Assembly (NCBI GenBank): GCA_000827495.1
Contig: KN817561.1
Span: 62,001-126,000, forward strand
Length of the DNA stretch: 64,000 nucleotides
Reading direction: 5' to 3'
From: Hypholoma sublateritium FD-334 SS-4
Lineage: Eukaryota > Basidiomycota > Agaricomycetes > Agaricales > Strophariaceae
Position numbers and translations under genes: made by a program. Of this stretch, positions 25,514-36,700 are shown in pieces. The notes under the pieces were generated by a model. That model saw only the letters and a list, made by a program, of their open reading frames with translations, did no database searches and was not told the DNA's origin. Within the stretch, counting starts at the first letter, position 1; each line of letters begins with the position of its first letter.

Positions 25514-27037
25514 ATGTTCTCCCTCAGGAGAATCCTTCTGGTGGCGGTTGGCCTCGCCAGCTTGATAACGGCAAAATCAAGCTCTGGTGACTCAGTTCTG
25601 GTCGTGGTCGAACCGAAACGCCAAGACGACTTCTCAATATTCTACCAGGGGCTCAAGGGTGAGCGGACATACGCTGACCTTCGCGCCATATCAACTCAAG
25701 ACCTGGGTATATGACAGATCAAGGCTATGACCTCACATTCCGTGGACCCAAAGACGAAAAACCTCTCATCGCAGAATATGACGAAGTTGCATTCGCACAC
25801 GTCGTGATCTTTGCATCCGAGACGAAAAGTAAGGCTTAGGTATTGTTGCTCGGGGTTTCTAAATATTGACTATTATCCAGATTTTGCCGCGGACATAACA
25901 CCGCAATCTCTAGTTGAAATTCTCAAACTCAAAACCAACTTAATTATTGCCTTATCTACAAAGCAGACGCCTCTATCGCTACTCGCGCCCGAATTCTCGC
26001 TCATCCTACCTCCCCCAGGCACCCCTCTCATTACATACTTCCCAAAACGCGCCGAACCAGCATCGCTCATCCCCATAACGCCAACCCAACAGGATGCTAC
26101 TAATATCTTGAGCAAAACAATCAAGGACGGGCGGCCAATATGGTTCTCTGGCGTGCCACAGGCACTCGGCACTAATCCACAACTTGTACCCATCCTGCAC
26201 GCGCCACCCGAGAGCTTCGGGGCCGAGATTGACGGTGGGTCCCCCGACGCCATCGTGGACTCGGCAGACAAGGGCGGCGAAGGCCTCTGGGCTGGCAGCC
26301 AACTCAGCGTTGTGACTGGCTTTCAGACTGCTGAAAACTCTCGCGTCACCTGGGTGGGCTCTGTCGAACTATTCAGCGACGAACTTGCGCAGAAGGTCGA
26401 CGCCAACGGCGTCAAGTCCGGAAACGCACAGTTCGCGCTTGACGTCGCTGCGTGGACGTTCCAGGAGTCGCTCGTTCTGCGCATCGACAAGGTCGAGCAC
26501 CACCGCGTGAACGAGACCGAACCGCGCGAACTCTACACCAACAACGACGAGCTTGTATTCAACGCGTATATCTCGCAGTTCAACGCGAAGCAGGGCGTGT
26601 GGGTGCCATACTCCGGCATCAACGATCTGCAACTTGAATTCACGATGCTTGATCCCCATATCCGCACCGCCCTTCCCCCCGTCCGTGGAGTACCCGGCAA
26701 ATACTCTGTTACCTTCCGTGCGCCTGACAGGCACGGTGTGTTCAAATTCATAATCGACCACAAGCGCAGGGGGTGAGTCGCTACCGCCGTTACATTATAC
26801 AAGGCACGCATGACTTATTCGCCCGCCCGCAGCTGGACCCACCTGCAAAGCTCCGTGACCGTGCCCGTGGTGCCCCCACGTCACGACGGCTACCCGCGCT
26901 TCTTATCCGCTGCATGGCCCTACTATGCAGGCGCGATCAGCACCAGTGTTGCTTTCTTCTTGTTCTCGGCCATTTGGCTTGGGGGCGAGGTCAAGGAATC
27001 TGCGAAGCGCCCCGGGAAAGCGGCCAAGGCGGAGTAG
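25514..27037 (+). CDS. WBP1: Oligosaccharyltransferase subunit WBP1/OST48
   Basis: This is a non-catalytic subunit of the ER oligosaccharyltransferase that moves the lipid-linked glycan onto Asn of nascent proteins. A signal peptide (MFSLRRILLVAVGLASLITA) is followed by SVLVVVEP and FSIFYQGLK; after a 58-bp intron GYDLTFRGPKD and the DUF-like luminal domain follow (ITPQSLVEILKLKTNLIIAL, FSLILPPPGTPLITYFP, VTWVGSVELFSDE, QFALDVAAWTFQESLVLRI). A last intron joins the TM-bearing end (PYYAGAISTSVAFFLFSAIW) and a short basic cytosolic tail ending AAKAE. The size, single C-terminal membrane span and motif order match the family. The start is the first ATG after the shared promoter. It functions with ALG2, encoded near 61 kb, in the same glycosylation route, although the genes are not adjacent. 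Confidence 0.93.
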
Positions 27038-27510
27038 ACGCCACGGACAGTTGTATGTATTTCGACGATGTAGAAAATGCCCACAAGCGAATTTTTCTCA
27101 TACCCTGCATGAACCCGTATCACCGTCTTACGCGAAGGATTGACTGTATAGCAATCTCAGGCAGATGTCCGGCTGGGATATCTACGAGCCTGAGGAGGCC
27201 TGATGCTGATGGACGGCACATTGCCTCCTTCGTGGAAAGTCTATGGGGGTTGGATGTGGATCGTTCTGAAGGCTTTCGATGGCATCAGGCGCTCGCTCGG
27301 CGTTCGCGGTTGATCGATAGCGAGCCTCGAGACGATTTTTGACACTGACAGGCACTGACATACAGAGATTTGTTGCTACCCCAAGATAAACATAAAGCAG
27401 CCATGGCTAAATGCAGTCCGAGCTCGACTGTGCTTTGAAGCAAGGTGAGATGTCCCAAGTTATAAGCAAGTGGATATATTTAGAGGATTTGGGTGTTATA
27501 TAAAGCTGGA
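27038..27510. other. Convergent 3' intergenic region
   Basis: Between the convergent WBP1 and the nuclear-looking unknown gene. Nothing recognised apart from expected 3' UTR sequence. Confidence 0.45.
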
Positions 27511-28465
27511 CTAGAAATCATCGTCTCCCACTTCGTCACCTTCACTATCCGCACCGTCCGACCCAGCTTCCAGGCCGGAATCGTCGCCACAGCAGCCATA
27601 GCACATTGAATACATGCCCTTCACAATGCTATATTCGCGTTTGAGTTTGCTTCCTTCCTTAGCCTTATATGTGACGACCGCAACGATCTCTGCTGCCAGG
27701 TCCGCGTTTGTGCCACCGCGCCCGTAGAAGTGCAATTGCTTGCAGATGTCCTTCAAATATTGTTTGGTCAGTCGGCTAGTCATGTCTTCCATCTTGTTCA
27801 GGCGACGCTACAACCATAGTTCAACCTTGAACACAAAAATAGAAAAATCACAGTACAACTCACCCGCACGTCCTTGTCGAAGCCCTCGGGGTCAGAGTCG
27901 TATTCCCCCTCCCAATGGTTCTGGTCAACCTTCTCCACCGCAGCGAGATCCTTTGAGATGTCCTTTCCATCCAACGCTCTCTCCTCGAGACACTTGACCG
28001 CGGCTTCAACCATCTCTTCGACTGTGCTTGGGCGAGTCCCCGCGAAACCAATGGCATCCATCAGCGCACCCATCGAGCGCAGCGTATGATCGGACAATTT
28101 TGACGTCATTGACTGGAGCTCCTTCTATGCACATTAGAATTTAAAATACATTAGTTTAGCAATGGTGCAAGACAGCCTGAGTGATTTAGGGAGTGGCACC
28201 TTAAGCGCCGCGTCCAGTTCGCGTGGTTCATTGACGCGCGCGTCGGCTAGCACCTGGTCTACCTTTGGCCTCTTCGAAGGTTTTTCTTCCCCCGACGACG
28301 TCAACACGGACTCGGCACGCCGTTTCTTCGAACCCTCTGTTTTATCTGGCACCTGTTCTTGAACTGCCAGCGTTGGCGCTGTCGATGCTTTGGCAGCTGG
28401 AGCTGCCCGTGCTTTCTTGCCCGCAGCCGTGTTTTTTTGGTGGTTTTACGCGCCTTGGGGGGCAT
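27511..28465 (-). CDS. Nuclear-looking hypothetical protein with apparent frameshift near the start
   Basis: No family is recognised. The first ATG (28465) opens MPPKARKTTKK, a Lys/Arg/Ala-rich start. Just after it the reading frame breaks at a run of seven T (28432-28438; A on the coding strand), and the open frame continues one base off with AAGKKARAAPAAKAS and KKRRAESVLTSSGEEKPSKR. One more base in the run would join the two. A 62-bp GT-AG intron (GTAAAACC...CCAAAG) could also bypass it, but the skipped sequence looks coding. After two normal introns the gene ends in a folded-looking part (MEDMTSRLTKQYLKDICKQL, LAAEIVAVVTYKA) and an acidic tail (DGADSEGDEVGDDDF). Basic start and acidic end suggest a chromatin or nucleolar role, which is inference. 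Confidence 0.6.
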
Positions 28466-29176
28466 AGGGGAATGAGCGGGGTCGAGAGAGGTGTTTTAAT
28501 GGAGTGAAGTGAGTGGAAGCAACCTGGGCCCTAGAAGCGCGTTAGGATTTTATAGTGGTAGTACACACGTGGTCGCGCAGCGTTGGCGAAGCGATGTATT
28601 ACGATCAGGGCCGGTGGCCTCGCGTAGCTTGCTAGTTCCAGTTGAGTTCCATACCTTTTTTATAGTTGAGGGAGGCCTCCTCTGTAGTATATGTATTAAT
28701 TTAGGGCCCGATTTTTGAATGGTGGCAGTCCGCACTGCCAGCTCAGAAGCATCGCAGATCAGCACGGTCATGAGATTTAATTACATAGACTAGGCCTGGG
28801 TGCTCTGAGAGACCGGGGTAAGGCATTTTCTCTGTAAAGGTAAAGCTTGGGTAAAGCGCCAATGAACGCTTAGCGAAATTTGGAGATTAGATATATCAAG
28901 GAGGACTTACAGAGCCAGATCAGACTTGAAGCTTGAATGATCCATTAATTGGTGCTGTCCAGAGAGCCGAAACAAAGAACACAGCGAAATACATTCAGGC
29001 CCAAGCAAGGCCCAAGCGTGAGTTGGTCGTGAGTGAATATTTTGAAAATCGAAGGCCTCCTTGTTGAATTTGTCGACTGTTAATTACTCTTCATTGACTG
29101 ATCCTTCAGGCACGGAATTTGGCGTTGTAAAAGGAGTCACGATTCGATCGAGAATCCGCTGCCGCTCAGAGTTGGC
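28466..29176. other. Upstream region of the nuclear-looking gene, then unassigned
   Basis: It contains a minus-strand TATAAAA box (28548-28554), about 85 bp upstream of the ATG at 28465, and no further recognisable signal. The right half borders the gag-like remnant and may belong to it. Confidence 0.45.
28548..28554 (-). promoter_or_regulatory. TATA box of the nuclear-looking gene
   Basis: TATAAAA on the minus strand at a typical distance (about 85 bp) from the ATG at 28465. Confidence 0.45.
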
Positions 29177-30486
29177 TCAGAGCCTGAGGCAAGAGCGAGA
29201 GCATACGAAATGAGAGGGAGAACCGAAGAATGAACAGAAATGGAAGGGGTGGGAGTTTGTGTAGCGTTTGTCACCTGAGAGCAATTGACCTGAGAGGTTC
29301 CAGGAGATACAGATATGCTTTCCGGTTCCGCCAACGGCGAGATTCCAATCGGTGAATTTGGCCCACACCGGTTTCACCCGCTTCGCTCAACGAGTACGAA
29401 CAGTCATAGAACTTGTGGCCTGTGCGGGCGCAGATAAGACAGATGGGGGTTCCCGCGGTTACCTCACCTCCTCGCGGAAAGGGCCTCGAAGCAGGCGTTC
29501 GGAAGGAGGAACTTTCGCGAGTGTACGGTTCCGCACTATGCTTCCCCAGTACGAATGAAGTGCGCACTACCGAAGCGCCACCCCATTCCATGAAGTTGCG
29601 GACAGCCTCCGAAAGAACCTGGGCGCGAGCGGCCTCCCAGTTGCGGAGATAAGTACTTGCACCTGATCTCAATGTCAAGCGAAGTATGGCGCGGAAGTTC
29701 AACTACGCGTTGAAACCGTTAAGACAGAACGCACGGGCCATGTCTCAGACAGTGAGGTAGCGTACCTTGAAGTTCTGCTGCAAACTGCAGAATTCATAGT
29801 GATACTCAAACCTAGCGAGGACCTGCGCCAAAGCATTGTCCCTAAAGAAACGAAGAAAGTTGATCCACCCCTCGTTCCAGTCAGGCGTGTACAGTTCGCC
29901 CTCATTCAGAAAGCCTGAACTGTATGGGTCGATGACCGAATGCTTCACGCGCGTGGTGAAGTTGATTCCCATGGTCTTTGGGAGTCAATGTTGCTCGGGG
30001 AACACCTTGATAGAGCGAGTGAGGAAAATCGAGAGCTGATCACTCCGGGACCGACCGGGGATGACACAGTTCTAGCGTGCCTCTGAGAAGATGAACGCTC
30101 CCGGCGGGGCCTTGCTGCCATGCTGGTGGGGCTCGGAGTGCGCTCGATTTCGGGTGAAACGACGTTAACAGAAGAAGGGAGGAATGACTCGAGAATCCCA
30201 GCGCGATCGGTCGCGCCCAGGAGAGAGAAAGCGGTGGGGAGGCGTGCGTGCCGCAGGGGCCCCACCCCAGGTGCATGATTAGTAGTAGGATGGATTTTGG
30301 ACGGATTGTGCCAGGAGAAGCAGAGGCTCGGCGACGATGGGGTTGCGATGGGACGGAATGGGTCCCACGGTGAATGTTCGAGTTTGGTTCGACTGATGTC
30401 TCGGTGTTGATGCCATCAGCTGGAGGTTGATTGGCGCCTGTACCAACAGGGCAGTTCCTGACTCCGGGAGGTGCGGTGGAAGACAT
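29177..30486 (-). pseudogene. Decaying gag-like gene with CCHC zinc knuckle
   Basis: The minus strand carries one protein in pieces. A possible start (MSSTAPPGVRN) at 30486 leads into a Pro/Arg/Ser-rich region. Then LSIFLTRSIKVFPEQH is followed by an in-frame TGA (29985-29987), and the frame resumes LPKTMGINFTTRV...DWNEGWINFLRFFRDNALAQV. A 60-bp GTACGC...CGTAG intron joins LNFRAILRLTLRSG. Near the end is CLICARTGHKFYDC, a true C-x2-C-x4-H-x4-C knuckle. Within the next 15 residues the frame shifts by one base (near 29375-29400) to KPVWAKFTDWNLAVGG and FHFCSFFGSPSHFVC, where a second Cys pair has lost a Cys. The order knuckle, then a "WNL...C...CGSPSH" tail, recalls multi-copy gag-like proteins of agaricomycete retroelements. 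The exact element type is not identifiable and no reverse transcriptase lies beside it. Confidence 0.6.
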
Positions 30487-31071
30487 GTCGATAACGAAGA
30501 CAGAGATGATACATATGGGAGCTGAAAGTGTCGAAGTGTCGCAGATAAAGAAAAATCATGGACATTCGTGGACGAATCGAGGTAGGAAAAAGAAAAAGCT
30601 CTGAGATAAAACTCTACCTCGACAATCTGACCACAAATATTTTTTATTTAACGCAAATGCGGGATCGGAGTAATTAGCCTTATAAGGAATTAGGCGCCTG
30701 ATATGGCTCATATTCCACACGTTACGCAAGAAGAATAATATACTCTGCTACAACTCTATTACAGTCAATGCAATACTACTAGGCAGAGGCTCAAAATAAT
30801 AACGGACGGCAAAACCTGTACCAAATCGGCATATTTCAAAACAAGAAAAAATAGTCGGATTCAGAGCATGGAAGAGTAGAGTGGAAACGAAGAGAATAGA
30901 AATACGGAAAGAAAGAAACCAGGGATCAACATCGCCATTGTGTTTGCCGACACGCTAGCAACACTCCAGTCAACAAAAAAGAACTGAAAAGTCTGTAACA
31001 TAGATCAGTACAGCTGAGACGTTTATTTTGTGTTGTTGGCATCATGTTGCATTTACTGGACACTGTGCCTA
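30487..31071. other. Intergenic, AT-rich
   Basis: Purine-rich and AT-rich sequence with A-rich runs; no coding signal or repeat recognised. Confidence 0.45.
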
Positions 31072-31227
31072 TCAATTTGCCTTAGCTGCACCCTTCGAGG
31101 CGCAAGAAGTGCAAACGTTCCTCGTCTCGACCGTCTCTGTCCACTGACAATTTCCCTCTGGGCATTTCACGGTTGACGTGAAGGTTTCGCCGCAAACGCC
31201 ACAGGTATTCTGTTGAATATAGCACAT
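31072..31227 (-). CDS. Small cysteine-rich protein (51 residues)
   Basis: A single exon runs from the ATG at 31227 to TGA at 31072-31074. The 51-residue product has seven cysteines in a regular pattern: one near the start, a CGVC pair, then KCPEGNC, then a CTSC pair near the end, with a WTETVETRN link. No hydrophobic signal is present, so an intracellular zinc-ribbon-like fold is more likely than a secreted disulfide protein. Comparable short C-x2-C proteins are common and mostly unannotated in Agaricomycetes. An upstream exon joined through a splice at ...TTCAACAG is possible but gave no consistent phase, so the ATG start is preferred. Function is unknown. The cysteine spacing, which only one frame shows, is the evidence. 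Confidence 0.6.
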   Translation of the reverse strand: MCYIQQNTCGVCGETFTSTVKCPEGNCQWTETVETRNVCTSCASKGAAKAN

Positions 31228-31931
31228 TGTAAAAATCAGGTAGACGATGCGAAGCTGAGATGTTGAGATGTTGAAGAATTGTGAGGCTGGAGAGGCATGG
31301 TATTAAAGGGCGAGGAGCACTCTTGATGTTCATTTCGACGCTATACAGTCAGTCGAATGTGTTTCCTAAACAGAAAAGGTTTGAGGAATAATGGTACAAA
31401 TATAGCCAGTATGCAGCTCTCCAGTGAAACCGGGACGTTCTAGTACTTTGAATGCTGCGAAACTGAAATTTCAGCAAAGAATATACCGACGGGCGCAAAT
31501 CTCCAGATATATGGGTTTACCAATATTTATTGAAGCTCAATCGACAATATGTCATATCCCGTACTTGAATGCGCTATCAATAGTAGCGACTACTAGGCGC
31601 TCAGCGCCCATCAGCAAGCGTTTGATGTCCGTTGGTCTGGTTGGATGTAGCTTCATTATTGTTCAGGTCAAAGCAAAGAGCAGCTCTCCTACGGATAATG
31701 ATGCACACCTCTTGCCAGAAAGCCACCTCCGAGACCTTGAATTGACGAAATAACTATTAATATTTTAAAATTAGTACGGCCCGATCGCAATGGCATACCC
31801 CTTGCACACCTCCTCTCGCAGTGCAATGCAGTGAGAAAGATCGCCCGGTGATTGATTGATAATTGAGGTACTTTGTTCTCGCGTATCAACTCGCCCACAA
31901 ACTGTAACTTCACCTAGTACCCACTGTGATC
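31228..31931. other. Divergent spacer upstream of the kinase-like gene
   Basis: It must contain the promoters of the small Cys-rich gene and the kinase-like gene. No TATA box is clear and no other feature is recognised. Confidence 0.4.
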
Positions 31932-33421
31932 ATGGCCCAACATCTAGTACGGTTGAATCCGATACCTAGCCACTCCCCGGTTCCCCCAGGAGTGGTCGCT
32001 CTAATCGGGGGAATAACTGGCGACCAGCCCATTTTTGGGCTGGTCAAAGACGGCCAGGAAATATGCATCCTGGCTCCGTGCGCTGATTACGATAAGGAAG
32101 AGATCGACCCTGAGGATCCATTCTATGACTTCAAAGTAATCCAGGAGAATCGCAAACTATTTGCACGGTACCTGGAAGAGATTGTAAGTCCTTGGATACC
32201 TGTATCGCCAAATGATATTTTCACTCAATTCACTCTAGCAAGCGTTGCTTCCACAAATTGACTTTGGCAGAACTAAGACTGGATATTTGATACGCTCTCA
32301 TAATCTTCCCCGGGAATTCAAAATTTTACAGAGACCAGAGGATATCACTCCTCCAGAATACCACTTCAGATGCTTTCCATGGGCTACCTATATCCAGGAG
32401 GATGAAATAGAGATCACGGTCTGGGGCGGACTTTTCGATCGAAGGGGATTTTGGAAAAGGTTGAATGGCTCCCGACTTGACGTTGGTGCGCCAGTATAAA
32501 TTAAACCTAAATCATTTAAATAACTGTAAATCCTTTGCTACAGATATTGTCTATGCGTGGAATGCAATGGATTTCAAAAAACTGGATGCTGCGATGTTTG
32601 GCTATCGCGCAGTTGAGGGACTGGATCTCACATTTGAGGTCTATGGCCATTTGCTCGACAGAAATGGACGTATAATTGGCCTCGTCACTGAGGCAGCATG
32701 GGGCAGAATGGTAAAATCATCGGACAGATCTCTCGTTTGGGGGGCCATCGCAAAACTTCAGAAGCGGGGCCTCATTTACAAAGGGTGCCTCACAAACCGG
32801 TTCGTGATTGCGAACAACAAAGTTCGCCTGGTGGAATTAAACCAAATAGCATGGTATTATGGGGACCAAGAAAAGTTGAGCCGGGAATCCGAAACATACC
32901 ACTGGAGCCCACTTAGGCAACTCTTCGGAGAGCTCAACCAATTTGGACCTCACGGAAACAACAGGCTTCCGCTCATCAAATTCACAACTACTGAGAAAAG
33001 TATCGTTCTTCTGCCCTACCCCTTGGCAAGCCCATATATCCGTGTTTCAGGGTCTTACTCGAAATTGGAAAGATTTGCGCGCACATTTGGCTTCAAATTT
33101 CTTAAACCGGATGATGAAGACGATGACAGACCATACAGCGCATCATCCAGAAATTCTTCTCCCCGTGGCCGGCTAGCTCCTCGATTTTCCATCTCGTCAT
33201 CATCAACCAGAAATACGTATTCGCCACGATTATTTATTTCAGAAAATCTCACGACAGAAACAAGACTCGAAAATCCTCAGCAAAATCACGGCCCGCATCT
33301 GTCCTATTTCCCATATCGACGGACATTGCGAGTGCAGATCAGGAGAGAAACTGTCTGCCGCACTGCCAGCTCAGCAGACACTGATGATGACATGGCGATC
33401 TCTGTTACACGCTACAATTAG
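31932..33421 (+). CDS. Kinase-like basidiomycete protein lacking catalytic motifs
   Basis: There are three exons (31932-32183, 32239-32485 and 32544-33421); phases agree and give 458 residues. The N-terminal part (VVALIGGITGDQPIFGLV, YDFKVIQENRKLFARYL) and the middle (PPEYHFRCFPWATY, WGGLFDRRGFWKR) belong to a family common in Agaricomycetes, some members of which are, I believe wrongly, labelled alpha-galactosidase A precursor. The second half has the layout of a protein-kinase-like C-lobe: YGHLLDRNGRIIGLVTEAA (hinge-like), SLVWGAIAKLQKRGLIYKG (helix before the catalytic loop), TNRFVIANNKVRLVELN. However, the HxD...N and DFG positions read YKG...NRF and VELN, so catalysis by the usual route is unlikely. 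A Ser/Arg-rich tail of about 110 residues ends the protein. The ATG at 31932 is the first in frame before a conserved-looking start. Confidence 0.72.
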
Positions 33422-33993
33422 CACGAGCATGAGAACTTGCTAATGATAATCACTAACACCTATATATGTCATTTGTTTATTCCTACTAAGTAGCAGTAGT
33501 AACTACTAATCAGATTCAACAGTATCACTGCAGAATTAGTGCAAAATATGAAAGCATCTCTTTTCCACTTTCGGTATTAATCATCTGCATTATGCGTTAT
33601 TCACACCAACTATGTAATATAGATATACATCTTGTATTCGCAAGTTGTTACATTTCGCAAGGCCGATTAAGCGCCCGTCTGAGAGCGGCTATCAAATGAT
33701 TAATAATTGTCAGCGCAGATGTGTTTATCGAATAAAGAAATACATCAGCGATTTCTAAAATCCTTGCTTAGCATTTTTTCAAAAGTCAAACGATCCGATG
33801 ACATGTTCTCAGTAAAAATATGCGAGACTATAAGCAAGCCGACTCGGACTTCAACGGAACGGCACGTCCGGCTAATGCCACCAAAGCGCCAGTGCCCCCT
33901 CCGCCGAGGTCGCGTCAGGCGGTATTGTTCGCAAGGCGTGTCGTACCACCATAAATTAATTTTATATTCAGATTCGCCCATGGCATCGGAGTA
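33422..33993. other. AT-rich 3' spacer
   Basis: Probable 3' UTR of the kinase-like gene followed by AT-rich DNA. No feature recognised. Confidence 0.4.
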
Positions 33994-34179
33994 CTAACAC
34001 GGGCAATATGAAGTTGCCTCTTGGGTAAGTATGTGACTGCTGTGCATTTCAAACACAGCCACGGCCGAAGACTTACCACCATGACCTCGGAATCGACGCG
34101 GAACACCAACTTTCTCATAACACCAGCCCAGCATCCAGCCACAGATTTCAATTCCTTCGTGTTTCCAGACAGGGGCGAC
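33994..34179 (-). other. Possible exon pair of an unplaced gene
   Basis: The minus strand has an acceptor (TTTTTTATAG) at 34180, an open segment 34179-34077, a perfect GTAAGT donor at 34076-34071, and a second acceptor (ACTTACCCAAG) followed by a short segment. Two frames stay open across the junction. One reads ...HEGIEICGWMLGWCYEKVG... and ends CPC-stop at 33994; the other reads ...CWAGVMRKLVFRVDSEV... and runs further left. I cannot decide between them. No start exon is found before the PRO1 promoter, so this may be a fragment or a noncoding spliced transcript. Confidence 0.3.
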
Positions 34180-34352
34180 CTATAAAAAAGTCAGAGCAGA
34201 GGCTATATAACATGTAAATTTTACGACTTATGACGAGTTGAGCAGAAGGCCTGATCGTTATTCGTTACAGATATACATTACTGCTGCACTATCATAAACA
34301 ATCCATCGCGGACTCTGCAGCGCTCTCAAGATAACCCTCGGGACGCCCAACA

Positions 34353-36082
34353 ATGCCTAAAGACCGCAGAGCGATACCCCCGAGAACGATTGTGATCAAG
34401 CTCGGTACGCAGTTCATCAGTCAAGGCAGAGCAGATCTTTTCCCAGACCGATTCACACAGGTACATCGTCCATTGTCCACGAAACAACTCACCAGCCACT
34501 TCTCTCTACGCTCTCCGCTGTTGTCGAAACTGTCGTTGAACTGAAACGGCATGGGCACAAGGTCATCCTCGTGAGCTCAGGCGCCATCGGCGTCGGACTG
34601 AAGCGTATGAATCTGCTCAAGAAACCCGAGAGTCTATCGGGAAAGCAGGTACGCCTGCATCACACCTATCTGTTGCGCCGGGAAGCTCGCTCATCATCTT
34701 ACTAGGCGCTTGCTGCTATTGGTCAAGGTCGCCTCATCGCATTATGGGATAATTTGTTCGGGCAACTGGAGCAACCTATTGCCCAGGTGCTGTTAACGAG
34801 AGGAGATATCTCGGATGTATGTATCATCGCTCTGATGTTGCGTGTATGCTGATTAAAGTCGCAGAAAACGCGTTATCTGAACGCGGTGAATACCTTCAAG
34901 GAGTTGCTACATATGGGGGTCGTTCCCATTGTGAATGAGAACGACACGGTTTCCGTCAGCGTATGTCGTGCAGGATTCTTTCATGAAAAACTGCTTTAGC
35001 CTGATGACATCAGGAAATCAAATTCGGCGATAATGACACCCTTTCAGCTATCACATCGTCGATGGTTCATGCCGATTATCTCTTTCTCCTAACCGATGTC
35101 GATGGCCTTTACACGTCCAACCCACGAAAAGACCCTAATGCGAAGCAAATTGAAGTTGTCAGTTCAATAGCAGCTATTCGATCTCAAGGTACGGAATTGA
35201 CTACATCATCATTCGTATCTGACATTCCAATCGTGCAGTGAGCACCACGACACTCGGCTCTAGCCTGGGAACAGGTGGGATGGAGACAAAGCTCATCGCC
35301 GCAGATATTTCGACTGCAGCAGGCGTCACGACTATCATCACGTCCAGTAAACATCCTGAGAATATATTCAGTATCATCGAATACGATGTCCAAAATTCGC
35401 CAGACAAGCTCAGCAAATCGATTGGGAGCGGCTCTCCGCCGTCAACGATTCCGCTGCGACGCCCTCCACACACACTTTTCACCGCTGCTCCGGAACCAAT
35501 GCGCGACCTCAAGTCGTGGACAAGCCACACGCTCAACCCATCGGGGAGCGTCATCATTGACGCTGGCGCGTACCACGTTCTCTCGAAGCGCGAGTCAGGC
35601 GGGCGCCTGCTCGCGGCAGGCGTGTCCGGCTGCGTCGGCGCCTTCGCAGCGGGCACGGCAGTGCGCATTGTCATTTTGCAGCGGCATGTTGGACACGAGG
35701 AGCGAGAGCAGGAGCGACGTGCGTACCTGCGCGCGCTGGAGTCCACGCGGCCGAGTTCTCCGACTACAGCCGCTGTGTTTGAAGATCAGGCGCCCAAGGA
35801 GCTGAAAAAAGGCGCAGACGTCGTGTTGGTGGAGAAAGGGGTTGAGATAGGCGACGCGGATGTCATTGAGGTCGGCCGAGGGCTGGCTAACTATAACTCT
35901 GCACAAATCATGGCAGTTAAAGGGATGAACAGGTCCGTTTGTCTGCTATTTAGTGCGGCAAGTGTTGATTGAAGTATGGTCTTAGCTCGCTGCTGCCCCA
36001 GATACTGGGATACGCAGATTCTGAATATGTGGTCGAAAACATCACGATCCGCATGCCCTTCTCGCCGCCCTCGACTGCGTAA
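34353..36082 (+). CDS. PRO1: Glutamate 5-kinase (gamma-glutamyl kinase)
   Basis: First step of proline synthesis: ATP-dependent phosphorylation of L-glutamate in the cytosol. The ATG at 34353 opens RTIVIKLGT; an intron inside the LG codon-pair region restores LGTSSIV. Amino-acid kinase blocks follow: [84 protein letters not shown], and [14 protein letters not shown]-terminal PUA domain reads [27 protein letters not shown] and [13 protein letters not shown] last intron joins the end [18 protein letters not shown], with TAA at 36080. In this family the PUA domain contributes to oligomerisation and the kinase is feedback-inhibited by proline; the sequence shows nothing specific on that. It looks intact. 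Confidence 0.93.
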
Positions 36083-36700
36083 TCGCAAGTTCTGCCGCCT
36101 TCTGCTGCTGTCGTCTGCTGATCTCAATGATGCCACGTCCAGAGTCTGATTTTGGGACCATAAGTAGTTATCAACCAAAGTTGAAGGACTGCATTGGACG
36201 ACTCTACTTTCTTACAGGCTACTTGATTGTAGGCTAATCCCGTTAGATACCTCAATAGACCATTGTGACGCGGTTGGCCAAGTTGACCCAACGATGTCAA
36301 GAGTCGCGACGTTCACGGCAGCTACGTATACATATACATCATATATCAAGATGAACTAACAGAAGCTCTGCAAGTATGAGGAACGTTCGTCGTGCCGAAG
36401 TTCCTCGAAGTTCCCAGCAATATTAACCAGTTACTAACGGAGGTATCTTTTACGCAAAGTTGCTTCTCAATCCCAGTTGCGTGCCCATCCTGCAGCTTCC
36501 TGCAAGAGTGGCTGATCGCCGGGATGCCGGCAGCCGGTATCCGGTGGCTGTGAAGGGTATTTGCCGGCCAAACAAATGTGATTTCGTGATAATTTTTGTT
36601 GGAGCAATCTTTCTTTCTTCACCTACTCTTCACCTCCCTTGCCGTTGTCTCCAATCTATGCAATAGTCTATATCTATCTCCCTATTACTTCCAATCCATC
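36083..36700. other. Spacer between PRO1 and PRS, upstream region of PRS
   Basis: It includes the 3' UTR of PRO1 and the PRS promoter. A T/C-rich tract (about 36,590-36,690) lies directly before the PRS start, a usual fungal transcription-start signal. No gene seen. Confidence 0.45.
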
